Source of the DNA: Gammaproteobacteria bacterium
Lineage (GTDB): Bacteria; Pseudomonadota; Gammaproteobacteria; Enterobacterales; Alteromonadaceae
Assembly: GCA_023481025.1 (NCBI GenBank)
Contig: JAMCWV010000268.1
Span: forward strand, 1 to 7,953
Direction of reading: 5' to 3'
DNA: 7,953 nucleotides
Made by a program: the position numbers and the translations under genes
Notes under the pieces: generated by a model
What the model saw: the letters and a program-made list of their open reading frames with translations, nothing else
What the model was told of the DNA's origin: nothing
Database searches by the model: none
Shown: piece by piece, positions 1 through 7,150 of the stretch
Position numbering within the stretch: the first letter of the stretch is position 1
Layout of the letters: each line of letters starts with the position of its first letter

Positions 1-2
1 TT

Positions 3-109
3 GGATCCACCATTGATGAAAGGATTCTGTAGATTTTCCCTTTAATATTTTTGGTGACAAGGCGCGCCTCAACGTATTTGGGTAGATCAGGGAATTTATT
101 GAGCGCCTG
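3..109 (+). pseudogene. Degenerate 5' remnant of the GAF-GGDEF-EAL gene
   Basis: This stretch has no intact reading frame but reads like the missing first half of GAF domain 1. From base 20, in the same frame as the downstream gene, it gives KDSVDFPFNIFGDKARLNVFG, then TAG at 83-85, then IREFIERL running into the downstream Met. The VDFPF segment matches VYFPYY of GAF domain 2, at a similar distance (slightly longer) before the GMTGYILRSG/GLTEYVIRSR motif. Further upstream the frame has TGA TGA at 14-19, but the third frame reads GSTIDE up to base 20. One missing A in the AAA run at 19-21 would join the two as STIDEKDSVDFPF. I infer a frameshift plus a nonsense codon. A draft-sequence error or an unrelated junction is also possible. 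Confidence 0.45.
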
Positions 110-2440
110 ATGCGCGGTATGACGGGTTATATTTTGCGCAGCGGTCAACCGCTCCTGGCGCCAAAATCACATATTGAGAAACTTGTTGAAGACGGCGAAA
201 TTCGCTTCCTTGGCTCGCTGCCAGTCGACTGGCTTGGTGTTCCTTTAATTGCCAATGACGAGCTCATTGGTGCCATGGTCGTGCAAAGTTATGAAGAAGA
301 AGTGCGTTACGGTAATGAAGACCTCGAACTCCTCATGTTCGTGTCTCAACACGTAGTCAATGCACTTGAGCGCTTCCGTCAGCGTGAATTCCTTGAATCA
401 CAAGTTGCCAAGCGAACCGCCGAGCTGAGCAGTATCAACAAAAACCTACGCAAAGAGATTGTTGATCGTGAGAAAGCTGAGCTGCAGAACGCGGTATTGT
501 ATTCAATTTCTGAGCTGACGAACTCAGCTGCAGACATGCAGAGCTTTTATCAAGCCCTGCACCAAGAAGTGTCGCGTTTAATTACAGCGGACAACTTCTT
601 TATTGCCTTAATGACGGAGAACCGTCAGCAAGTGTATTTCCCTTATTACGTGGATGAGAGCGGTTTTAAAGCGAAGCAACGTAGCCTGCAAAAAGGGCTG
701 ACTGAGTACGTCATTCGCTCACGCAAGCCGCTCTTTGTTGATCGGAAAATTCGCGAAGCGCTCGTTGCGAAAGGTGAGGTGGCGGTTTCTGAGTCACGCG
801 GTCAACTTGCCTACCAATGGTTGGGCTCACCCCTGATGGTGGACGGCAAAACCTTTGGTGTGATTTCGACCCAAACCTATTCGAAAGACAAGTCGTTTTC
901 GCCAGAAGACCTAGAACTACTTAATTTCGTTGCCCACCATGTGTCGGTCGCGATTGAGCGCCGGCGCGCGGCTGAGCAACTGGCAAAAGCGAATAGCTTC
1001 CTTGAACGTCGCATTGCCGAGCGGACGGAAGAGCTCGTTGAAGAGATTGAACGCCGTAAAGAAATTGAAGAAAAACTATTCCACGATGCTCACCATGACA
1101 CATTGACGGGCTTACCGAACCGCGCCATGTTTAGTGAGCGTGTGAAAACAGCGCTGCTGCGTCAGAAACGCCAACCACAAGAGAATTTTGCGCTCTTGTT
1201 CGTGGACCTTGACCGCTTTAAGAATATTAACGATACCCTAGGTCATTCAGCGGGTGATGAATTCTTACTCGAGGTGAGCCGCCGAATTAATAGCGCGATT
1301 CGAGAGCTCGACTTTTTAGCGCGCCTTGGTGGCGATGAGTTCGTTATTTTATTGGAACCAATCAAAACTCTCGATGACGCCAAAGATGTTGCAACGCGTA
1401 TTATTGACGTAATGAAAGAACCGTTTGAATTAAATGGTCAGCAGCACTTCTCGGGCGCAAGTATCGGAATCGCTACCAGCCAAGGACCAGACGACACAGT
1501 CGACCGATTGTTGCGTGACGCCGATGCCGCAATGTATGAAGCGAAGAGCATGGGACGCGGACGCTTCGTGATTTTCGATGAAGCAATTCGGAATGGCCTT
1601 GTTACCGCGCTGAATCAGGAAATGGCATTGCGTCATGCGCAAGCGAAGAAAGATTTCTTACTGTGGATGCAGCCTATCTACCAACTCGAAGGTGATGCGT
1701 CAGAGCGACAAGCGGTGGCGTTTGAAGCCCTAGTTCGTTGGCAGCGTGGCGAAAACACAATTTTACCTAATGAGTTTTTAGCTTTAGCTGAACGTTCTGG
1801 TGCGATTATCGAAATTGACCGTTGGGTGCTTGAACATGCTGTGAAACTGCAGAAAAATGTGTGCAAGAGCAAATCAGATTGCGCCCCAGTCCATGTGAAT
1901 TTGTGTGTGCAACATCTGTTGCGGCCGCGGCACATTCAAGCGCTGATTGACACCGCCACAGAAGCGCAAGCTCAGTTTGACAAGATCGTCTTGGAGTTTG
2001 GTGAGGAAGCTCTGCAGCAAGAAGATTCACGTCGCATTATGGCAAGTCTACGTAAGCTTAAAGATGCGGGCTTCACACTAGCACTTGATGATTTTGGCCG
2101 CACCACCGGGCCTTTGCATTTTATCTATAATTTCCCATTCGACATTATTAAGCTCGATCGCCGCTTCATTAAGCAAGTGGGTCATAAAGAGCGTGCACAA
2201 GCGATGGTGCGTCACATTGTGACCTTGTGTAAAGACCTGAATATTGAGCTGACCGCAGAAGGTATTGAAACCGAGGAGCAAGTTGACGTGTTGCTTGAAC
2301 TTGGTGTGCGCATTGGTCAAGGTAACTTGCTGGGTGAAGCGGGAACCTTGCCTGTGGCAAAGCCGGCGGCCAAAACAGAGTCGGGCTCTAAAGCCAGCCC
2401 AGCTGTAACGCCCATTGAGGGAACGGTTACAGCCGATTAA
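110..2440 (+). CDS. GAF-GAF-GGDEF-EAL cyclic-di-GMP signalling protein (N-terminally truncated)
   Basis: A predicted cytoplasmic enzyme that makes and/or degrades cyclic-di-GMP under control of GAF sensor domains. Residues 1-92 are the C-terminal part of GAF 1. A coiled linker covers about 87-130, GAF 2 about 130-285, and a second linker about 285-325. The GGDEF domain (about 326-490) has intact GGDEF at 407-411 and the inhibitory I-site RELD at 398-401, five residues upstream, so cyclase activity with product inhibition is expected. The EAL domain (about 495-745) keeps E539 of EAL, N597, E629, D660-D661, K681 and E717. Its loop 6 reads DDFGRTTGPLH instead of the usual DDFGTGYSSL, so phosphodiesterase activity is uncertain. 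A Pro/Ala/Ser-rich tail ends the protein. There is no membrane segment. The start at 110 is simply the first Met after an in-frame TAG at 83-85; no good ribosome binding site precedes it and GAF 1 is incomplete, so the gene may be a pseudogene or need a corrected 5' end. Confidence 0.85.
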   Translation: MRGMTGYILRSGQPLLAPKSHIEKLVEDGEIRFLGSLPVDWLGVPLIANDELIGAMVVQSYEEEVRYGNEDLELLMFVSQHVVNALERFRQREFLESQVAKRTAELSSINKNLRKEIVDREKAELQNAVLYSISELTNSAADMQSFYQALHQEVSRLITADNFFIALMTENRQQVYFPYYVDESGFKAKQRSLQKGLTEYVIRSRKPLFVDRKIREALVAKGEVAVSESRGQLAYQWLGSPLMVDGKTFGVISTQTYSKDKSFSPEDLELLNFVAHHVSVAIERRRAAEQLAKANSFLERRIAERTEELVEEIERRKEIEEKLFHDAHHDTLTGLPNRAMFSERVKTALLRQKRQPQENFALLFVDLDRFKNINDTLGHSAGDEFLLEVSRRINSAIRELDFLARLGGDEFVILLEPIKTLDDAKDVATRIIDVMKEPFELNGQQHFSGASIGIATSQGPDDTVDRLLRDADAAMYEAKSMGRGRFVIFDEAIRNGLVTALNQEMALRHAQAKKDFLLWMQPIYQLEGDASERQAVAFEALVRWQRGENTILPNEFLALAERSGAIIEIDRWVLEHAVKLQKNVCKSKSDCAPVHVNLCVQHLLRPRHIQALIDTATEAQAQFDKIVLEFGEEALQQEDSRRIMASLRKLKDAGFTLALDDFGRTTGPLHFIYNFPFDIIKLDRRFIKQVGHKERAQAMVRHIVTLCKDLNIELTAEGIETEEQVDVLLELGVRIGQGNLLGEAGTLPVAKPAAKTESGSKASPAVTPIEGTVTAD

Positions 2441-2473
2441 GTTGTAGGCGTATCACTTTGATGCCAAAACAAC
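2441..2473. terminator. Imperfect inverted repeat between convergent genes
   Basis: The 32-bp gap between the stop codons of the GGDEF/EAL gene and rep is almost entirely one imperfect hairpin. GTTGT pairs with ACAAC, GGC with GCC and ATCA with TGAT around a CTT loop, with small internal loops. Its place between two converging genes suggests a bidirectional terminator, but there is no T-tract on either side and the stem is broken, so termination is inference only. Confidence 0.3.
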
Positions 2474-4494
2474 TAGGATCCGCGCAATAAAGCGCGCAAA
2501 CGCGCCACATTCGATTCGGTGCGTTGCTGTTTTTGTTCAAGCGATTCAGGCTTACGCTGATCTTCCCACTCGATATCGTCCTGCGGTAATTCCATTAAAA
2601 AGCGACTCACTTCCGGGCGAATGACCTCGCCATATTGACGACGCTCTTTCGCCAACGTGAATGTGAGTTTCTGCTGCGCGCGGGTAATGCCCACATAAGC
2701 TAAGCGCCGCTCTTCTTCGATGTCATCATTGTCGATACTGGTTTGATGCGGCAGTAGACCTTCTTCCATTCCCACTAAAAACACGTAGGGAAACTCAAGT
2801 CCTTTCGATGCATGCAAGGTCATCAGTTGGACTTGGTCGCCGTCTTCGTCCTCTTCTTGACGTGACAGCATGTCTCGCAACACTAGGCGTGCAACAACTT
2901 GCTCAAGACTCATCGGGTCGTTGTCAGCATTTCCCATAAGCATTTCACTGACCCAACGAAATAGCTCATTGACGTTTTTAATCCGCATTTCCGCTGCGGT
3001 CGGACTGCCACTGGTTTCAAATAGCCAATCTTCATAGTGAATGTCTTGTAACAGCTGTTTCACCGCTTGCGTTGCATGTTGTTCGCCTGAGTCCGACTCG
3101 CGTGCCGCATGCTGAATCATTTGGCAGAACTGCTGTAAGTCTTGATAGGCGCGGGTGGCCAGAATCGTCTTTAATCCTGGATGCAACGCCGCTGCGAATA
3201 AGCTGATTTTTTCTTGGTGGGCAAACTCACCAATTCGCTCTAGGGTATTCGGGCCGATGCCACGCCGTGGCGTGTTTACGATCCGTAAGAAAGCATTGTC
3301 GTCGTCGGGGTTCACGACGAGTCGCAAGTAGGCCAAGATATCCTTAATTTCGGCTCGTGCAAAAAAGGACTGGCCACCGGTAATTTTATACGGAATGCGG
3401 TTATTCATGAGTGCTTTTTCAAACAGCCGCGACTGATGATTACCACGATAGAGAATCGCGTAATCACCATACCGGGTATTGTCTAAAAAGCGTTCGCGAA
3501 TAATTTCGGCGACGACGCGCTCGGCTTCGTTTTCTTCATTCTTGCCATAAATCACTCGCAAAGGGTCGCCGTATTGCATTGAAGAAAAGAGCTTCTTCTC
3601 AAACATGTGCGGGTTATTGGCAATTAAAATATTGGCGCTTTTCAAAATACGGCCCACCGAGCGATAGTTTTGCTCGAGCTTGATTACTTTTAAGCTTGGG
3701 AAGTGTTGCTGCAACAGGCCTAGGTTTTCCGGCTGTGCACCGCGCCACGAGTAGATACTTTGGTCATCATCGCCGACGACCGTAAATCGCGAACGTTCGC
3801 CAACGAGTAAACGAACAAGTTGATACTGACTGCTGTTGGTGTCTTGGTATTCGTCGACTAACAAGTAACGAATACGCTGTTGCCAACGTTGACGAACTTC
3901 CGGAATTTGCTGTAACAATAAGGTCGGAAGGAGTATTAGGTCGTCAAAATCAAGAGCGTTACAGGCCTTCATATTGCGTTGATATGCTGCGTATAGCTCG
4001 GCAAATAATTGCTCTTCGGTGTCGCCCGGGGTGGGACGAACTTGCTCAGGCAAGAGCATGGCATTTTTCCATTGGCCAATGCGTTGTTGAAGGCGCTGTA
4101 AAATGGCCTTATCGCCGTCGATCGAGTCTTCCGACAAAGCATTCAGCAAAGCATACGAGTCTTGGTCGTCAAAGAGCGAAAAACCGGGTTTATAACCGAG
4201 CATTGAGACTTCTCGGCGGATCATGTCGAGACCGAGGGTGTGAAACGTGGACACGCGCAGGCCACGACAATTTTTGCGGCCTAAGCGCAAACTAATCCGC
4301 TCACGCATTTCTCGCGCGGCTTTGTTGGTAAAGGTCACGGCCGCAATATGATGAGGCTTGTAGCCCGCACTGTTTACTAAGTAGGCAATTTTTTCAGTAA
4401 TGACGCGAGTTTTCCCACTCCCAGCACCAGCAAGCACGAGCGTCGGGCCGCTAATGTATTCAACCGCTTCTTGTTGTTGGGGGTTTAATTGCAT
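2473..4494 (-). CDS. rep: ATP-dependent DNA helicase Rep
   Basis: A superfamily 1A helicase that moves 3' to 5' on single-stranded DNA. In E. coli, Rep works with DnaB to clear proteins ahead of the replication fork. The 673 residues equal the length of E. coli Rep, and resemblance is close throughout. Visible motifs are Walker A GAGSGKT (23-29, K28), Walker [11 protein letters not shown] (211-220), motif [17 protein letters not shown] (240-253), LEQNYRS (273-279), [10 protein letters not shown] (559-568) and [10 protein letters not shown] (598-607). [20 protein letters not shown] (176-195) is also typical of Rep rather than UvrD, as is the short basic, Gln-rich C-terminus where E. coli Rep contacts DnaB. 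The ATG at 4494 matches the Rep N-terminus ([13 protein letters not shown]). Its ribosome site is modest: AGGA lies about 12 bases upstream. The gene is transcribed away from ubiK and towards the GGDEF/EAL gene. No lesion is visible. Confidence 0.97.
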   Translation of the reverse strand: MQLNPQQQEAVEYISGPTLVLAGAGSGKTRVITEKIAYLVNSAGYKPHHIAAVTFTNKAAREMRERISLRLGRKNCRGLRVSTFHTLGLDMIRREVSMLGYKPGFSLFDDQDSYALLNALSEDSIDGDKAILQRLQQRIGQWKNAMLLPEQVRPTPGDTEEQLFAELYAAYQRNMKACNALDFDDLILLPTLLLQQIPEVRQRWQQRIRYLLVDEYQDTNSSQYQLVRLLVGERSRFTVVGDDDQSIYSWRGAQPENLGLLQQHFPSLKVIKLEQNYRSVGRILKSANILIANNPHMFEKKLFSSMQYGDPLRVIYGKNEENEAERVVAEIIRERFLDNTRYGDYAILYRGNHQSRLFEKALMNNRIPYKITGGQSFFARAEIKDILAYLRLVVNPDDDNAFLRIVNTPRRGIGPNTLERIGEFAHQEKISLFAAALHPGLKTILATRAYQDLQQFCQMIQHAARESDSGEQHATQAVKQLLQDIHYEDWLFETSGSPTAAEMRIKNVNELFRWVSEMLMGNADNDPMSLEQVVARLVLRDMLSRQEEDEDGDQVQLMTLHASKGLEFPYVFLVGMEEGLLPHQTSIDNDDIEEERRLAYVGITRAQQKLTFTLAKERRQYGEVIRPEVSRFLMELPQDDIEWEDQRKPESLEQKQQRTESNVARLRALLRGS

Positions 4495-4546
4495 GGGTGA
4501 AAAAAGTCCTACCGAAATTATTGTCGAGGTGATTCAACGAGGCGGT

Positions 4547-4552
4547 ATTGTA
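4547..4552 (-). promoter_or_regulatory. Possible -10 element for rep
   Basis: On the minus strand this reads TACAAT, a good sigma-70 -10 hexamer, about 53 bases before the rep start codon. No convincing -35 lies at 16-18 bp; TTGCTA (4574-4579) is 21 bp away. It is offered as the best candidate in the divergent rep/ubiK intergenic region. Confidence 0.3.
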
Positions 4553-4579
4553 GCGAGAGTTGAGCAGAGAATATAGCAA

Positions 4580-4608
4580 TACGCTCGCCATTCAGCCCGT
4601 GCTATAGT
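4580..4608 (+). promoter_or_regulatory. Extended -10 promoter for ubiK (and probably baeSR)
   Basis: TATAGT at 4603-4608 is preceded by TG one base upstream (4600-4601), forming an extended -10 element, TGCTATAGT. The hexamer 17 bp upstream (4580-4585, TACGCT) is a poor -35, which is tolerated by extended -10 promoters. Transcription would begin near 4615 and give a leader of about 47 bases before the ubiK ATG. As no other clear promoter is seen before the kinase gene, the same promoter may drive ubiK, baeS and baeR. Confidence 0.5.
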
Positions 4609-4661
4609 AAATAACAGTGAAACATAATTGCGACTTTAACTGCAGAAAAGAGTGTAACCGT

Positions 4662-4913
4662 ATGATCGACCCAAAGAAAATTGAACAAATAGCACGCCAA
4701 ATTACCGCCAGTATTCCGGCAGGTGTGCGTGAAGCAGCAGACAATATTGAATTGAAAGTCAAACAAGCGGTGCAGTCGCAGTTAGGTAAGCTCGACGTCG
4801 TCACCCGTGAAGAAATGGACATTCAGCAAGAATTAGTCATGCGGTTGCGGAAGCGGGTTGAGGCACTTGAAGACCGTCTTGACGCACTTGAAGGCAACAC
4901 CAAACACGAGTAA
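4662..4913 (+). CDS. ubiK: Ubiquinone biosynthesis accessory factor UbiK (YqiC/BMFP family)
   Basis: A small protein of 83 residues that in E. coli binds UbiJ and helps aerobic ubiquinone biosynthesis, acting at the membrane/lipid interface. The N-terminus MIDPKKIEQIARQ is nearly identical to E. coli UbiK/YqiC. An amphipathic helix is followed by LDVVTREEMDIQQE (44-57), equivalent to LDLVSREEFDVQ, and a C-terminal coiled coil (about 50-76, with RLRKRVEALEDRLDALE). The start at 4662 is chosen because it matches the family N-terminus and has AAGAG 9-13 bases upstream. The in-frame GTG at 4617 would add 15 residues foreign to the family and lies almost at the predicted transcription start. The C-terminus is shorter than in E. 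coli, lacking the Pro-rich tail. It is divergent from rep and only 6 bp ahead of the baeS-like kinase. Confidence 0.93.
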   Translation: MIDPKKIEQIARQITASIPAGVREAADNIELKVKQAVQSQLGKLDVVTREEMDIQQELVMRLRKRVEALEDRLDALEGNTKHE

Positions 4914-4919
4914 ACCACA

Positions 4920-6344
4920 TTGCTGCGTCGCCTCAATACACAACAACAGTTGTTTCTAGCCATTGCCGGCACCGGCGTGTTTTTAGTCGTTGTGGTATTG
5001 CTTGGGGTGCGTAGTTATTTCCTGCAAAATTTCTCTGACTATTTGGCCGAACAAGAACAACGTCGCTTACAACAAGTGGCGGTGGTCTTGTCTGAATATT
5101 ACGAAACGTTTCATCGGCAGATGCCGGCCCGTGTTCGCGCCGAATTTTCTGAGCGCGAAATCTGGCGCCAAGTCATTCAAACGATTCAACGTGACTTATT
5201 AATTAATCCTGAACGTGTGAACCTCGATCCGGACTTAAGTTTTAGCGCACTAACCTTAGAAACGATTGGTGGTGAACGGATATTCGGGCCTGACATTGCG
5301 GCGCCCGTCACTGTTTTTGTGTTGTCTGAAGGGCAGATTATTGCCACGCTCAGCACAGAACTGCCGACCAGCCAAATGCAGCCACTTGACCAAGTGTTTC
5401 GTCAACAGCAAATGCAGTCCTTTTTGTGGGCTGGCGCGTTAGCCTTGGTCGTTGCCGCATTGGCTGCATGGTTTGTGGCAACGCGGCTGCGAGCGCGTTT
5501 GGCGCTATTGAAACGCACCACTCAACAAATTGCAGCGGGGGATTATGCAAGTAAACTCAGTCCGCGTTTATTTGATAATCACCAGCGTGATGATATCGCC
5601 GAGTTGGCACTTGCGTTACAAACCATGGCAACCACGTTAAATAACACCGAACAGCAACGGCGTGCGTTTATGGCCGACATTGCCCATGAGTTGCGCACGC
5701 CACTGACGGTGCTAAAGGGCGAGTTGGAAGCAGTAGAAGACGGTATTCGCCAGCCTGACAAGGTACTGTGCTCTCGTTTGCAACAGCAAACCGAACAGTT
5801 AGCGCGCTTGGTGAGTGATATCGACACCTTAGCCCAAGCGCAAGCAGGTGGCATGAACTATCAGCGTTCTTCGATTGATTTGAAACAATGGCTCCAACAG
5901 CAGGTTACACAATGGCAAGCACTTGCGGAACAACATCACTTGCAGCTTACCTTGACTGTCAGTGAGGATTCAGCGGTAACGGTACAGGCCGACACGTCTC
6001 GACTGCAGCAGGCTTTGCAAAATCTCTTACAGAATAGTGTGCGCTATACCGAGAGCAGCGAAGCACTCCCAGGACAAGTTCGCGTGTCGCTGACGGCGAC
6101 TCCCACTCATGCGGTCATTTCTATTGAAGACACGGCGCCGGGTGTTGCGACTGAGCATTTAGCGCATTTATTCGAGCGCTTTTATCGCACTGACAGTCAT
6201 CGCCACCGGCAGCAAGGCGGCAGCGGCTTGGGTTTGGCGATTAGTCGCCAAATTGTGCAAGCGCATCATGGCTCAATTCATGCGGAACCAAGTGAATTGG
6301 GTGGGCTCAAAGTGACCATAACATTGCCACGAGACAGCGCATGA
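4920..6344 (+). CDS. baeS: BaeS-like envelope stress sensor histidine kinase
   Basis: An inner-membrane sensor kinase that should autophosphorylate and pass phosphate to the adjacent response regulator. The 474 residues comprise TM1 (about 10-31), a periplasmic sensor region (about 32-166), TM2 (about 167-188), HAMP (about 188-242), a HisKA dimerisation domain with phospho-acceptor H256 in MADIAHELRTPLTVLKGELE (251-270), and an HATPase domain. The latter shows N box N372 (LLQNSVRYT), G1 box DTAPG (404-408), F box LFERFYRT (417-424) and G2 box GGSGLGLAI (433-441). The HisKA segment and the DTAPG form closely match E. coli BaeS (DSAPG). The start codon is TTG at 4920; the next Met is residue 68, beyond TM1, so a later start is unlikely. 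The ribosome site is weak (GAG overlapping the ubiK end), suggesting translational coupling to ubiK. The periplasmic domain diverges from BaeS, so the signal sensed cannot be inferred. Confidence 0.85.
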   Translation: MLRRLNTQQQLFLAIAGTGVFLVVVVLLGVRSYFLQNFSDYLAEQEQRRLQQVAVVLSEYYETFHRQMPARVRAEFSEREIWRQVIQTIQRDLLINPERVNLDPDLSFSALTLETIGGERIFGPDIAAPVTVFVLSEGQIIATLSTELPTSQMQPLDQVFRQQQMQSFLWAGALALVVAALAAWFVATRLRARLALLKRTTQQIAAGDYASKLSPRLFDNHQRDDIAELALALQTMATTLNNTEQQRRAFMADIAHELRTPLTVLKGELEAVEDGIRQPDKVLCSRLQQQTEQLARLVSDIDTLAQAQAGGMNYQRSSIDLKQWLQQQVTQWQALAEQHHLQLTLTVSEDSAVTVQADTSRLQQALQNLLQNSVRYTESSEALPGQVRVSLTATPTHAVISIEDTAPGVATEHLAHLFERFYRTDSHRHRQQGGSGLGLAISRQIVQAHHGSIHAEPSELGGLKVTITLPRDSA

Positions 6345-7024
6345 GTAAGATTTTAATTGCCGAAGATGAACAGGACATTCGTCAACTGCTTGTCGACTAC
6401 TTGCAGCAGAGCGGTTACAACACAATCGCCGTGGGTAACGGCGAAGACGCTTTAGCCCACGCACGCAGCGAAAAGCCCGACTTAGTTTTGCTGGATGTAA
6501 TGATGCCCGGCTTAGACGGACTGGAAGTCTGTCGACAACTGCGGGAAGTGTCCCACGTGCCGGTTATTTTTATTACCGCTCGCCATGATGAAGTCGACCG
6601 AATTGTTGGTTTGCGCATGGGCGCAGACGACTACATCATTAAGCCTTTCAGTCCACGAGAAGTGGTGGCGCGGGTTGAAGCACTGCTACGGCGAGCGCGT
6701 TGGAATGTTGCGACAACGAGTGAATTGACTGAAACCCACGGCTTGCACCTCGATACGGAAACCTTCGTAGCGCGTTGGCACAAGCAAGTGCTCGACCTGA
6801 CACCAGTCGAATTTCGCTTGCTACATACGCTTAGTAAGCACCCGCAGCGGGTTTTTCGTCGCGACGAGCTAATCAGTGCCGCCTATGACGATCATCGGAT
6901 CGTCAGCGACCGCACCGTGGATAGCCATATCAAAAATTTACGCCAAAAACTGCAAGCCGCTGGCGCGGAAGACGCAATTCAAGCGGTTTATGGGGTTGGC
7001 TACCGCTATACAGCCTCAGCATAA
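6341..7024 (+). CDS. baeR: BaeR-like OmpR-family response regulator
   Basis: A cytoplasmic DNA-binding response regulator, partner of the kinase just upstream; the ATG lies inside the ATGA overlap with the kinase stop. The receiver domain (about 1-115) has acidic pocket residues E8-D9, phospho-acceptor D52 (LLDVMMPG), T79 and K101 (KPFSPREVVARV). The winged-helix domain (about 145-225) has LDLTPVEFRLLHTL, then DRTVDSHIKNLRQKL and the final VYGVGYRY. The AYDDHRIVSDRTVDSHIKN segment is very close to E. coli BaeR (LYDDYRVVTDRTIDSHIKN), which separates it from CpxR and OmpR proper. Its 227 residues are slightly fewer than E. coli BaeR because the N-terminal extension is absent. A BaeR-box-like tandem repeat begins 3 bp after its stop codon. 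Confidence 0.9.
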   Translation: MSKILIAEDEQDIRQLLVDYLQQSGYNTIAVGNGEDALAHARSEKPDLVLLDVMMPGLDGLEVCRQLREVSHVPVIFITARHDEVDRIVGLRMGADDYIIKPFSPREVVARVEALLRRARWNVATTSELTETHGLHLDTETFVARWHKQVLDLTPVEFRLLHTLSKHPQRVFRRDELISAAYDDHRIVSDRTVDSHIKNLRQKLQAAGAEDAIQAVYGVGYRYTASA

Positions 7025-7026
7025 CG

Positions 7027-7070
7027 TCTCCACAATTTCTCCACAATTTCAGCATATTTCCTCCATGGTC
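7027..7070 (+). promoter_or_regulatory. Helically phased 11-bp repeats, candidate BaeR-binding site
   Basis: TCTCCACAATT occurs twice in exact tandem (7027-7037 and 7038-7048). Two weaker copies continue the 11-bp phase: TCAGCATATTT (7049-7059, 7 of 11 matching) and CCTCCATGGTC (7060-7070, 6 of 11). OmpR-family regulators usually bind direct repeats with about one helical turn spacing. The second copy in context, TTTCTCCACAATTTC, closely resembles the recalled E. coli BaeR box TTTTTCTCCATDATTGGC. The block lies upstream of the EF-hand gene and next to the regulator gene, so control of the EF-hand gene by this BaeR is the natural reading (inference). Confidence 0.6.
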
Positions 7071-7137
7071 TCGGTTTAAAGTTCGTAGCGTGTGAAGTGA
7101 ACTCTCCCAAAGTTTGCCTTAAATCTATCTCTGTATG

Positions 7138-7145
7138 AGAGGAAG
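7138..7145 (+). promoter_or_regulatory. Ribosome binding site that decides the EF-hand gene start
   Basis: AGAGGAAG is a strong Shine-Dalgarno sequence. Three possible starts follow in frame: GTG at 7145, which overlaps it and is excluded, ATG at 7148 (about 4 bases after GGA) and ATG at 7151 (7 bases after GGA). The spacing favours 7151. Confidence 0.7.
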
Positions 7146-7150
7146 TGATG

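Noticed and set aside
1..70. GGATCC near the window start and GGCGCGCC at 61, as possible cloning-vector junctions
   Set aside because: The sequence between and after them reads as GAF-like coding DNA continuous with the gene, and GGATCC also occurs naturally at the rep 3' end.
3984..4295. Plus-strand open frame of 103 residues inside rep
   Set aside because: It is antisense to conserved Rep coding sequence and its product is low in family-like features; it is a frame shadow.
4617..4661. Longer UbiK start at GTG 4617 (98 residues)
   Set aside because: The extra 15 residues are foreign to the family, the ATG at 4662 matches the conserved MIDPKKIEQIARQ start, and 4617 lies almost on the predicted transcription start.
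7080..7103. Inverted repeat AGTTC...GAACT upstream of the EF-hand gene
   Set aside because: Only 5 bp per arm with a 14-base gap; this is expected by chance at this composition.
7071..7137. A sigma-70 promoter for the EF-hand gene
   Set aside because: Several partial hexamers (TTTAAA, TTGCCT, TAAATC) occur, but none pair at 16-18 bp; an activator-dependent promoter is likely, yet its position cannot be fixed by eye.
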